Below are positions 28,452-36,605 of a stretch of DNA of 64,000 nt, piece by piece. The stretch covers positions 40,798 through 104,797 of the forward strand of contig VXQP01000104.1 of NCBI GenBank assembly GCA_009838965.1. Direction: 5' to 3'. This stretch comes from Chloroflexota bacterium (GTDB lineage: Bacteria; Chloroflexota; Dehalococcoidia; Lucifugimonadales; Australimonadaceae). The notes below the pieces were generated by a model that made no database searches, was not told where the DNA came from, and was given only the letters and a program-made list of their open reading frames with translations. The position numbers were made by a program, and so were the translations under genes. The stretch's first letter is position 1, and every line of letters starts with the position of its first letter.

Positions 28452-29021
28452 TTACGGGACGACTTCCGTATCCGGCGCGCTCTGCGCGGCGGGGACAGCC
28501 GTCTGCTTCGTGCCCGCGGCCACGCCGCCGCGGGTCATCGCTATCCGTCCTGTACGCATCGTCTCGCGGACGCCGAAGGGCTGAAGGAGCTTGATGAGCG
28601 CGTCTATCTTCCCCTCGTCGCCCGTCACCTCGACGATGACCGTGTCCTTGCCCACGTCTACGATGCCTGCGCGGAAGATATCCACTATCTGCATGATCTC
28701 CGCGCGGTTGTCCTTGTTGGACTTCACCTTCAGCAGGGCCATCTCGCGCACGACGCTGCTCTCCGACGAGATATTCGTGACACGCACGACGTCTATCAGC
28801 TTGTAGAGCTGCTTCGTCACCTGCTCGACCACCCAATCGCCGCCCTCCACGACGAACGTCATGCGGGAGAGCCCGGCCGTCTCGCTGTGGCCGACCGCGA
28901 GGCTGGAGATGTTGAACCCTCGCCGGGAGAACAGCCCCGCGACGCGCGCCAGCACCCCCGGCCTGTCGTGCACCAGCGCCGTTATCGTGTGGACGTGTCC
29001 GTTCAGGCTTACGTCAGCCAT
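28452..29021 (-). CDS. ilvN: Acetolactate synthase small subunit
   Basis: 189 aa; ACT domain HTITALVHDRPGVLARVAGLFSRRGFNISSLAVGHSE. Confidence 0.95.
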   Translation of the reverse strand: MADVSLNGHVHTITALVHDRPGVLARVAGLFSRRGFNISSLAVGHSETAGLSRMTFVVEGGDWVVEQVTKQLYKLIDVVRVTNISSESSVVREMALLKVKSNKDNRAEIMQIVDIFRAGIVDVGKDTVIVEVTGDEGKIDALIKLLQPFGVRETMRTGRIAMTRGGVAAGTKQTAVPAAQSAPDTEVVP

Positions 29022-30745
29022 GACAGCGCTTCCCGCCCCGCAGGGGACTCGATCATCTCGAACACGCTCTCACCCGCCGGAACGTGCGGGTACACGTTCT
29101 CCTCCGGTTCCACGTGGAAATCGATGATGGCCGGCCCGTCCACCGCCGCGGCCTCTTCGATGGCCGACCGCACCTGCGGCTCGTCCGTGACGTGCTTCGC
29201 CCAGATGCCGTACGCCTCGGCGAGCTTCACGAAGTCCGGGTTGGCGCTGTAGCCGGACGCCACGCGCGAACCGCCGTAGAAGAGGTCCTGCAGCTGCCGC
29301 ACGAGGCCGAGGTTGTTGTTGTTCAGAATGGCGAACTTCACAGGCACGTTGTGCTCCACGATGGTCGCCAGTTCGGACATCGTCATCTGGAACCCGCCGT
29401 CTCCAGCGATGCTCCATACCGGGCGGTTGGGCTGCGCGAACGCCGCGCCCATCGCCGCGGGCACTTCGAAGCCCATCGTCCCCAGCCCGCCGGACGTGAT
29501 CCAGGAGCCGGGCTCCTTGAACACGTAGTGCTGAGCCGCCCACATCTGGTGCTGCCCCACGCCGGTAACGACGATGGCGCGTCCGTCCGTGACGTCACAC
29601 AGTTCGCGGACGACGTGCTGCGGACGGAGCCCGCTGCCGTGGCCTGAACCCAGGGGGTGCTCGGCGCGCATTGCGTCTATCTCTGACATCCACTCGGGAC
29701 GCGAGACCTGCTCCACCTGCTTTTCGAGCGCGTGCAGCACACGCTTCGCGTCGCCCACGATCGGCACCGTGACGCGCACGTTCTTGCCCACCTCGGCGGG
29801 GTCGATATCGATGTGGATGACCTTCGCGTTGGGGGCGAAGGCGCTCAGCCTGCCGGTGACCCGGTCGTCGAACCGCATCCCGACCCCGATGATGAGGTCG
29901 GCGCGGTCTATCGCCCAGTTGTTGTACGCCTGGCCGTGCATCCCCGGCATGCCCATGCTCAGGATGTGCTCGCCGGAGAAGCTGCCGATGCCGAGCAGCG
30001 TCGTGATGACGGGGATCTGCGCCTTCTCCGCGATCTCCCGCACCTCCGCGAACGCGCCGGAGATGATCGCGCCGTGCCCCACCATGAGCAGGGGGCGCTG
30101 CGAGTCCGCGATGAGCTGCGCGGCGCGCTTGATCATCTGCCCGTGCCCCTCCATCGTCGGCTTGTAGGAGGGGAGGTCGACGTGCTCCGGGTAGTCGAAG
30201 TCGTCGCTCTCGGTGAGCACGTCGCGCGGCAGGTCGATGAGCACGGGGCCTGGGCGGCCCGTACGCGCGATGTGGAACGCCTCGCTCATGATCTGCGGGA
30301 TGTCCGCAGTGTCCATGACGAGGTAGTTGTGCTTGGTGATGGGGAGCGTGATGCCGGTGGTGTCCGTCTCCTGGAACGCGTCACGTCCGATGGCGGCGCG
30401 CGGCACCTGCCCGGTTATCGCCACGATGGGGACCGAGTCCATCATTGCGGTTGCCAGCGGCGTCACGAGGTTCGTCGCCCCGGGCCCGGAGGTCGCGACG
30501 GCGACGCCGACCTTGCCGGACGCGCGGGCATAGCCGTCCGCCGCGTGACCGGCGTTCTGCTCGTGCCGCACGAGGATGTGCCGCAGTTGCGGGTACTCCG
30601 GCAGCGTCTGGTAGAGCGGCAGTATCGCGCCGCCGGGAAGGCCGAACATGATGTCCGTTCCTTCCCGCACCAGGCTTTCGCAGACCATCTGTGCGCCGGT
30701 CAGATGCAAGACTCCCTCGCTTTCCTTCGCCTGTCGTTCCGTAAC
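29009..30745 (-). CDS. ilvB: Acetolactate synthase large subunit
   Basis: TPP enzyme; FGLPGGAILPLYQ; GSWITSGGLGTMGFEVPAAMGAAFA; likely GTG start at 30745 (ORF track start lies in the T-box terminator). Confidence 0.95.
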   Translation of the reverse strand, partial: VTERQAKESEGVLHLTGAQMVCESLVREGTDIMFGLPGGAILPLYQTLPEYPQLRHILVRHEQNAGHAADGYARASGKVGVAVATSGPGATNLVTPLATAMMDSVPIVAITGQVPRAAIGRDAFQETDTTGITLPITKHNYLVMDTADIPQIMSEAFHIARTGRPGPVLIDLPRDVLTESDDFDYPEHVDLPSYKPTMEGHGQMIKRAAQLIADSQRPLLMVGHGAIISGAFAEVREIAEKAQIPVITTLLGIGSFSGEHILSMGMPGMHGQAYNNWAIDRADLIIGVGMRFDDRVTGRLSAFAPNAKVIHIDIDPAEVGKNVRVTVPIVGDAKRVLHALEKQVEQVSRPEWMSEIDAMRAEHPLGSGHGSGLRPQHVVRELCDVTDGRAIVVTGVGQHQMWAAQHYVFKEPGSWITSGGLGTMGFEVPAAMGAAFAQPNRPVWSIAGDGGFQMTMSELATIVEHNVPVKFAILNNNNLGLVRQLQDLFYGGSRVASGYSANPDFVKLAEAYGIWAKHVTDEPQVRSAIEEAAAVDGPAIIDFHVEPEENVYPHVPAGESVFEMIESPAGREALSWLT

Positions 30746-30765
30746 AGGAGCGCCCTTCCGCGGGT

Positions 30766-30797
30766 AAAAAAAGACCCGCCCCATGAAGGGACGGGCC
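30766..30797 (-). terminator. Intrinsic terminator of the ilvB T-box leader
   Basis: Minus strand GGCCCGTCCC-ttcatg-GGGCGGGTC-TTTTTTT. Confidence 0.85.
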
Positions 30798-31026
30798 GTT
30801 AACCCGCGGTACCACCCTACTTCCCCGGCATCCGAGATGGCCGAGGCAGCTTTCCTGCGCGGTAACGGCGCGCTCCGCTGGCCCTACTGTTGCTGTTCAG
30901 GCCAGCCGCTCGGGGACGAGTTCAGGAGGGCTTGTCCATCGCCGGTCTCGCACCAGAACGACCGGCTCTCTGGGATGCGCTTGCCCCTTACTACTTCCCT
31001 TCCCAGCGGAACGGATGTTAGAAGCG
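30766..31026 (-). promoter_or_regulatory. T-box riboswitch leader upstream of ilvB-ilvN-ilvC-leuA... (putative Leu CUC specifier at complement 30918-30920)
   Basis: Minus strand AGGGTGGTACCGCGG T-box sequence (30804-30818), Stem I features GGGAAGTAGTAA, CAGAGAGCCGGT, GGTGCGAGACCGGC, then GAA-CTC-GTCCCCGAGC. Confidence 0.9.
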
Positions 31027-31031
31027 GCAAC

Positions 31032-31061
31032 ATGATAGTACAAAGCATCACATCGAGTCAA
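31032..31061 (-). promoter_or_regulatory. Putative promoter of the ilv-leu T-box transcript
   Basis: Minus strand TTGACT-N18-TATCAT. Confidence 0.6.
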
Positions 31062-31123
31062 CTTTCAGGCGTGGGCCGTGCTCCTTCCCGCATCGCGGAC
31101 CCGGACGCGGTAGACTGTCTGCC

Positions 31124-31918
31124 ATGTTGGACCGCCTCGAAAGCGCCCTTGCCCGTGCGCGGGATGAGGGACGCACCGCCGTTGCTCCCTACGTCACCGT
31201 CGGATTTCCTTCGATCGAGGATACGCTCGCGATCATCCCCGCCATCGAGCAGGCGGGCGCGGACGTCATCGAACTCGGCGTGCCCTACAGCGACCCGCTT
31301 GCCGACGGTCCCACGATACAGGCCGCGAGCTATCGCGCGCTGACCGGCGGCGTGGACACCCGGGTCTGCCTCGAAACGACGCGCCGTCTCCGGGAGGCAG
31401 GAGTGAGCCTGCCGCTCGTGTTCATGGGCTACTACAACCCCATCCTGCGCTACGGCATCGCCGCATACGCCGCGGACTGCGCGGAGGCGGGAGTGGACGC
31501 GCTCATCATCCCCGACCTGCCGCCGGACGAGGCGGGCGAACTGCGTGCCGCCCTGGAACAGCATGGCCTGGGTATCGTGAGCATGCTCGCGCCCACCAGC
31601 ACCGAGGAGCGCATCGTGCTTGGCTGCGAGCATGCGCGAGGGTTCGTCTACTGCGTCAGCGTCACCGGCGTGACGGGAGCACGGAGCGATCTGCCGGACG
31701 ACTTCCCGGAGTTCGTTACCCGTGTACGCCGGCACACGCAGCTGCCAGTGGGGGTCGGCTTCGGCATCTCCGAGCGGCGGCACGTGGAGCGCGTGGGGAA
31801 GGTCGCGGACGTTGCGGTCGTTGGAAGCGCGCTCATCAACGTGATAGATTCCGCCCCGCCCGGCGAGGCGGCCTCCCGGGCTGGCGCGTTCGTACGGGAG
31901 TTGGCTGCCGCGCAGTGA
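31124..31918 (+). CDS. trpA: Tryptophan synthase alpha subunit
   Basis: 264 aa; PYVTVGFPSIEDTLAII; DVIELGVPYSDPLADGPTIQAAS; VGFGISERRHVERV. Confidence 0.95.
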   Translation: MLDRLESALARARDEGRTAVAPYVTVGFPSIEDTLAIIPAIEQAGADVIELGVPYSDPLADGPTIQAASYRALTGGVDTRVCLETTRRLREAGVSLPLVFMGYYNPILRYGIAAYAADCAEAGVDALIIPDLPPDEAGELRAALEQHGLGIVSMLAPTSTEERIVLGCEHARGFVYCVSVTGVTGARSDLPDDFPEFVTRVRRHTQLPVGVGFGISERRHVERVGKVADVAVVGSALINVIDSAPPGEAASRAGAFVRELAAAQ

Positions 31919-31980
31919 CGCTGGCGCAGATGTGTGTGGCTGTGTCGTTCCCGCCCGTAGGAGTGAGTGGAGAGAACACC

Positions 31981-32346
31981 ATGCCGACCCTTGGACTGCG
32001 CGGCGCAACGACAGCCGATGCCAATACGCCCGAGGCGATCCTCGATGCCACGGAGGAGCTGTTACGCGAGCTTACGGCAGCCAATGACCTTGCCGAGAGT
32101 GATATAGGCGCGGTATTCTTTACCGTAACCGCAGACCTCACCGCGGAGTTTCCGGCCAAGGCGGCGCGCTTGCGGCTGGGATGGGAGCAGACGGCGCTGA
32201 TGGACAGTTGCGAGATTCCGGTGCCGGGTGCGCCGGAGTCCGTTATCCGGGTGCTTCTGCTCCTGAATACCGAGAAGCGGAAAGAGGACCTGCGGTACGT
32301 CTACCTGAAGGGTGCTCGCGACCTGCGGTCGCCCGACAGCGAATGA
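31981..32346 (+). CDS. aroH: Chorismate mutase, AroH type
   Basis: LRGATTADANTPEAILDATEELLRELTAAN; GAVFFTVTADLTAEFPAKAARL; IRVLLLLNT. Confidence 0.93.
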   Translation: MPTLGLRGATTADANTPEAILDATEELLRELTAANDLAESDIGAVFFTVTADLTAEFPAKAARLRLGWEQTALMDSCEIPVPGAPESVIRVLLLLNTEKRKEDLRYVYLKGARDLRSPDSE

Positions 32347-32474
32347 ACCGGCGGAGGGAGATGCGCACAACGCTCGCAACCGAGCCTCGCATCCGTGGCG
32401 TCCGGGCCCTCGACGGGACCCGGCGGTTCTTCCTGTTTACGCGGCGGGGCAGCGCCAGCTACAGCTATCGCTAG
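32343..32474 (+). CDS. Putative 43-aa Phe/Tyr-rich leader peptide upstream of DAHP synthase
   Basis: ATG overlaps aroH stop (ATGA); peptide ends RRFFLFTRRGSASYSYR; ends 57 bp before aroF. Confidence 0.35.
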   Translation: MNRRREMRTTLATEPRIRGVRALDGTRRFFLFTRRGSASYSYR

Positions 32475-32531
32475 GCTCCGCGTTCGTTCTTTCGCCTTCC
32501 GCATCGTCAGAGTAAGAAAGGGGATTGCGTC

Positions 32532-33593
32532 ATGGCGCGTTCCGTTACCGACCTGCACATACGATCGATAGAACCGCTCGCTCCGCCGGAGGAGTTGCAG
32601 CGTAAACTGCCGCTAACGCCCGCGATGGCCCAGACCGTCGCCGAGGGCCGTGACCAGGTGGAGCGCATCCTGACCGGCGATGACCCGCGCCTGCTCGTCA
32701 TCGCGGGCCCGTGCTCCATCCACGATGAGAAAGCCGCGCTCGAATACGCCGGCAGACTGGGCGAACTCGCTGCGCGGATGAGCGACTCGCTCTTCATCAT
32801 CATGCGCGTCTACTTCGAGAAGCCGCGCACCAGCCTCGGCTGGAAGGGCCTCATCAACGACCCGAACCTCGACGGCTCGTTCGACATATCGAGCGGCCTC
32901 TACCGCGCCCGCAAACTGCTCATGCAGCTCGCGGAGATGGGCGTGCTGGCAGGGACGGAGTTCCTTGACCCCATCACGCCGCAGTACCTTGCCGACCTCG
33001 TGACCTGGGCCGCCATCGGCGCCCGCACGACCGAGAGCCAGACGCACCGGGAGATGGCCAGCGGGCTCAGCATGCCCGTGGGCTTCAAGAACGGCACGGA
33101 CGGCAACTCCCAGATCGCCATAGACGCGATGAAAACGTCCCGCGCCCCGCACTCTTTTCTCGGGATAGACCGGCAGGGCCGCACCTGCATCGTCAACACG
33201 AACGGCAACCTCTACGGCCACCTCATCCTGCGCGGCGGCTCCGGCGGCCCCAACTACGCCGAGGCGAGCGTGCGCGACGTGCAGGCGAAACTGGAGGCTG
33301 CTGGCCTGCCCCCGCGCATCATGGTCGACTGCTCCCATGCCAACTCGGAGAAGGACCACAACCGGCAGTCGATCGCCTTCCGGGACGTGGTGCTTCAGCG
33401 CCGCGCGGGCAACGACCTCATCGTCGGCCTCATGGCGGAGAGCCACCTCTTCGGGGGGCGGCAGGACCTCGGCGACGACCCGTCACAGCTCCGGTACGGC
33501 GTCTCGATAACGGACGCGTGCATGGACTGGGAGGAGACTGCGGCGATGCTCAACGAGGCGCACGAGGCACTCGCCGTCGAGCCCGTCGCCTGA
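32532..33593 (+). CDS. aroF: 3-deoxy-7-phosphoheptulonate (DAHP) synthase, AroFGH type
   Basis: 353 aa; LLVIAGPCSIHDEKAALEYA; RVYFEKPRTSLGWKGLINDPNLDGSF; MVDCSHANSEKDHNRQ. Confidence 0.95.
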   Translation: MARSVTDLHIRSIEPLAPPEELQRKLPLTPAMAQTVAEGRDQVERILTGDDPRLLVIAGPCSIHDEKAALEYAGRLGELAARMSDSLFIIMRVYFEKPRTSLGWKGLINDPNLDGSFDISSGLYRARKLLMQLAEMGVLAGTEFLDPITPQYLADLVTWAAIGARTTESQTHREMASGLSMPVGFKNGTDGNSQIAIDAMKTSRAPHSFLGIDRQGRTCIVNTNGNLYGHLILRGGSGGPNYAEASVRDVQAKLEAAGLPPRIMVDCSHANSEKDHNRQSIAFRDVVLQRRAGNDLIVGLMAESHLFGGRQDLGDDPSQLRYGVSITDACMDWEETAAMLNEAHEALAVEPVA

Positions 33594-33613
33594 CCCTCGC
33601 ATGGAGCGCCTTC

Positions 33614-34558
33614 GTGCCCGACCTCTGTGAGGAGCTGACCGCATACCGGCCCGACCGGGCAGCGGCTGTCGCTTTCGGCGTGTTCGACGGCGTCCACCTG
33701 GGGCACCGGCACGTGCTCGCCACGCTGGTGGGAGCAGCGAAGCAGCGCGGGCTCGCCCCTGTGGCCGTGACGCTCGCGAACCATCCGTTCTCAGTGTTGC
33801 GCCCGGACGTGGAGTTGCGGATGCTCACCTCGCTGGAAGAGCGGCTCGACCTGCTCGCAGACTCCGGCGTGGCGGCGGTCGTGCCCGTTACGTTCACGAA
33901 GCAGGTGTCGCTGCTCACCCCGCGTGAGTTCATGACCGCCCTGCGGGACTGCCTTGGGATGGCGTACTTCGCTGCCGGGCCGGACGTGACGCTCGGGCAC
34001 AACCGGGAGGGGACGCTCCCCGTGCTCGAAGCGCTCGGGGAAGAACTCGGCTACACGATGGAGTGCGTCGAGCAGCTCTCGCTGGGCGGCGAACCGGCCC
34101 GCAGCACTGCTATACGCCAGGCGCTCGACGCAGGCGATGTCGCACGCGCCGCGCGCATGCTGGGGCGTCCGTTCGCGTTGGAGGGTCCGGTGGTCGAGGG
34201 TGAGCACCGGGGTGGCGGGCTGCTCGGCTACCCGACGGCCAACGTCGGCGTGGGACCGCAGCAGGCGGTACCCGCGGACGGCATCTACGCCGGGTGGCTG
34301 TTGCACGGCACGGACCGCCTGCCCGCCGCGGTGAGCATCGGGCACAAGCCCACCTTCCACGAGGACGGGCCGAGCGTCGTCGAGGCGTTCGTCCTCGATT
34401 TCGACGGCAACCTGTACGGCGAGCAGGTGAAGCTGGAATTCGTCGAACGCCTGCGCGGGCAGGAGAAGTTCGACGGCGCCGACGCGCTCATCGCCGCCAT
34501 GCGCGACGACGTGACGCGTACGAGGCGTATCCTTGCGCTGTCGAAGGAGGCGTCCTGA
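33614..34558 (+). CDS. ribF: Bifunctional riboflavin kinase/FAD synthetase
   Basis: AVAFGVFDGVHLGHRHVL; GYPTANVGV; LYGEQVKLEFVERLRGQEKFDG; likely GTG start at 33614. Confidence 0.93.
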   Translation: MPDLCEELTAYRPDRAAAVAFGVFDGVHLGHRHVLATLVGAAKQRGLAPVAVTLANHPFSVLRPDVELRMLTSLEERLDLLADSGVAAVVPVTFTKQVSLLTPREFMTALRDCLGMAYFAAGPDVTLGHNREGTLPVLEALGEELGYTMECVEQLSLGGEPARSTAIRQALDAGDVARAARMLGRPFALEGPVVEGEHRGGGLLGYPTANVGVGPQQAVPADGIYAGWLLHGTDRLPAAVSIGHKPTFHEDGPSVVEAFVLDFDGNLYGEQVKLEFVERLRGQEKFDGADALIAAMRDDVTRTRRILALSKEAS

Positions 34559-34559
34559 C

Positions 34560-35795
34560 ATGCCCGCACTCGACCGGCAGACCATCGACCGCATCACGAA
34601 GCGCGGCGTCGCGCAGATCATCCCGGAGGACGAGTTCATCAAGCGCCTGCAGGAGGGCAAGCCGCTCCGTCTCAAGATGGGGTTCGACCCCAGTAGACCG
34701 GACCTGCACCTCGGCCACTACGTCGGCCTCCGGAAACTGCGCCAGCTGCAGGACCTCGGCCACGAGCTCATCCTCATCGTCGGCGACTGGACGGCGCAGA
34801 TCGGAGACCCGTCCGGCCAGTCCGACACGCGCACCATGCTCAGCGCCGAGGACGTACGCGAGAACGCCGAAACGTACATGCGCCAGTTCTTCAAGGTCGT
34901 CGACCCGGACAAGACGCGCGCCGTCTACCAGAGCGAATGGTTCGGGAAGTTCACCCTGACCGACGTCATACGTCTCACCGCGCACTTCACCGTCAACCAG
35001 TTCCTCCACCGGGACGACTTCGCCCAGCGCTACGCTGCGCAGCGCCCCATCGCCGTCACCGAGATGCTCTACCCGCTGCTGCAGGCGTACGACTCGGTCG
35101 CCATCGAGGCTGACGTGGAGTTCGGCGGCACCGATCAGCTCTTCAACCTGCTCGTCGGGCGCGAGCTGCAGGAGAAGGTGGGGCAGCGGCCCCAGCTCGT
35201 CTTCACCGTGCCCATCCTCCCCGGCACGGACGGCGTCCGCCGCATGGGGAAGTCGCTCGGGAACTACATCGCCCTCGAGGACACCCCGCGCGACATGTTC
35301 GGGAAGGTCATGTCGCTGCCGGACGACATCATCGCGCTCTACTTCGAACTGCTCACCGACGTTCCCGACGAGGAGCTCGACGCCATCCGCGCCGCTATGA
35401 GCGGCCAGGGCGGCGCGAACCCCATGGACATCAAGAAGCGGCTGGGTGAGGAGCTCACCGCCGCCTTCCACTCGCCCGAGGAAGCGGCCGCGGCGCGCGA
35501 GGAGTTCGAGCGCGTCTTCCAGCGACGCGAGACGCCGGAGGACATACCGGAGGTCGCCGTCGATCTGACCGGCCCCGCCGTCGTCTCCCATGACGCCGAA
35601 GGCTTCGATGCCGACCTCTCGCACCTGCTTCCTGCGCTCGACCTGGCCGCGAGCCGCAGCGAAGCGCGGCGTCTGCTGCAGCAGAATGCGGTGCAGATAG
35701 ACGGCGAACGCTCCGACGGCGAGCGTGTGCGCATCACCTACGGGGCGCTCATCCGTGTCGGCAGCCGCCGCTTCGCCAGGGTCGTGCGGGGTTAG
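34560..35795 (+). CDS. tyrS: Tyrosyl-tRNA synthetase
   Basis: PDLHLGHYVGLRKL (HIGH), EFGGTDQLFNL, RRMGKSLGN (KMSKS-like), C-terminal S4-like domain. Confidence 0.95.
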   Translation: MPALDRQTIDRITKRGVAQIIPEDEFIKRLQEGKPLRLKMGFDPSRPDLHLGHYVGLRKLRQLQDLGHELILIVGDWTAQIGDPSGQSDTRTMLSAEDVRENAETYMRQFFKVVDPDKTRAVYQSEWFGKFTLTDVIRLTAHFTVNQFLHRDDFAQRYAAQRPIAVTEMLYPLLQAYDSVAIEADVEFGGTDQLFNLLVGRELQEKVGQRPQLVFTVPILPGTDGVRRMGKSLGNYIALEDTPRDMFGKVMSLPDDIIALYFELLTDVPDEELDAIRAAMSGQGGANPMDIKKRLGEELTAAFHSPEEAAAAREEFERVFQRRETPEDIPEVAVDLTGPAVVSHDAEGFDADLSHLLPALDLAASRSEARRLLQQNAVQIDGERSDGERVRITYGALIRVGSRRFARVVRG

Positions 35796-35802
35796 CCGCG
35801 AC

Positions 35803-36561
35803 TCATTCCTGGCGCGGCGACAGCGCCGAGAGCGCCATCTCTTTCCCGCCGATGACGTGCGGCAGGACCACCGCGTCGGCGCCCGCTCTTCGCAGCTTCT
35901 CCTCTGCGTCGGGACGCGACGCCCGCGCCACGATGTACAACTCCGGGTTGAGCCCCCGCGCCGTGAGCGACACGTAGACGTTCTGGCTGTCGTCGCCCGT
36001 AGCCGCTACGAGGCCCCGCGCGTCCTTGATGTGTGCCGCCAGCAGGTTGTCGTCCTGCGCTGAATCGCCGTGCACCCACAGCATGCCGCGCTCTCCAGCC
36101 TCGGCAAGGGCGTCGGGGTCCTTGTCGATCACGATGAGCTCCGCCGACTGCTCCTGGAGCGTGAGCGCGACCGCCTTGCCGACGCGTCCGAAACCGCAAA
36201 CGATGAAGTGTCCGTTGAGTTTCGCCATACGCGCCCTCATTCTGCGCCTTCGCACCAGGTTTCGCAGCACTTCCTGCGCCACGATCAGGTGCATCACGCT
36301 CGTCAGGATATAGAGCATCACCCCCACACCGGCCACCATGAGGAACATGGTGAAGACGCGCCCGGTGGAAGAGAGCGGGTGCACCTCCTCGTAGCCGACG
36401 GTCGTGAAGGTGACGACGGTCATGTAGGCGGCGTCGAGGAGCGACCATCCTTCGATGAGCATGTACCCTGCGGTGGCCATCCCCACGAGGACGGCCAGCG
36501 CAAGCAGGCTCCTGGCCAGTTGCGTCTCGAACACGTGCGCTAGGGTCTCTCTGATATGCAT
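35803..36561 (-). CDS. Two-TM potassium channel with TrkA-N (RCK) domain
   Basis: 252 aa from ATG 36561; YMTVVTFTTVGYEEVHPLSSTGR filter; HFIVCGFGRVGKAVALTL Rossmann. Confidence 0.9.
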   Translation of the reverse strand: MHIRETLAHVFETQLARSLLALAVLVGMATAGYMLIEGWSLLDAAYMTVVTFTTVGYEEVHPLSSTGRVFTMFLMVAGVGVMLYILTSVMHLIVAQEVLRNLVRRRRMRARMAKLNGHFIVCGFGRVGKAVALTLQEQSAELIVIDKDPDALAEAGERGMLWVHGDSAQDDNLLAAHIKDARGLVAATGDDSQNVYVSLTARGLNPELYIVARASRPDAEEKLRRAGADAVVLPHVIGGKEMALSALSPRQE

Positions 36562-36605
36562 CGAGGGTGCTCTTGCAGGCTGAGCCAGCCCCGCGCCGGA
36601 GGCCG

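Noticed and set aside
26190-29252. 1020-aa plus-strand ORF
   Set aside because: Antisense shadow of leuA/ilvC/ilvN (high GC third positions); Arg/His/Leu/Val-rich composition, no domain motifs.
30746-30784. Track start of ilvB at 30784 (MGRVFFYPRKGAP...)
   Set aside because: These codons lie in the T-box terminator and T-tract; a GTG start at 30745 is more plausible.
32361-32474. Calling the 43-aa Phe/Tyr ORF a firm attenuator
   Set aside because: No clear U-tract terminator/antiterminator pair found downstream, so kept only as a hypothesis.
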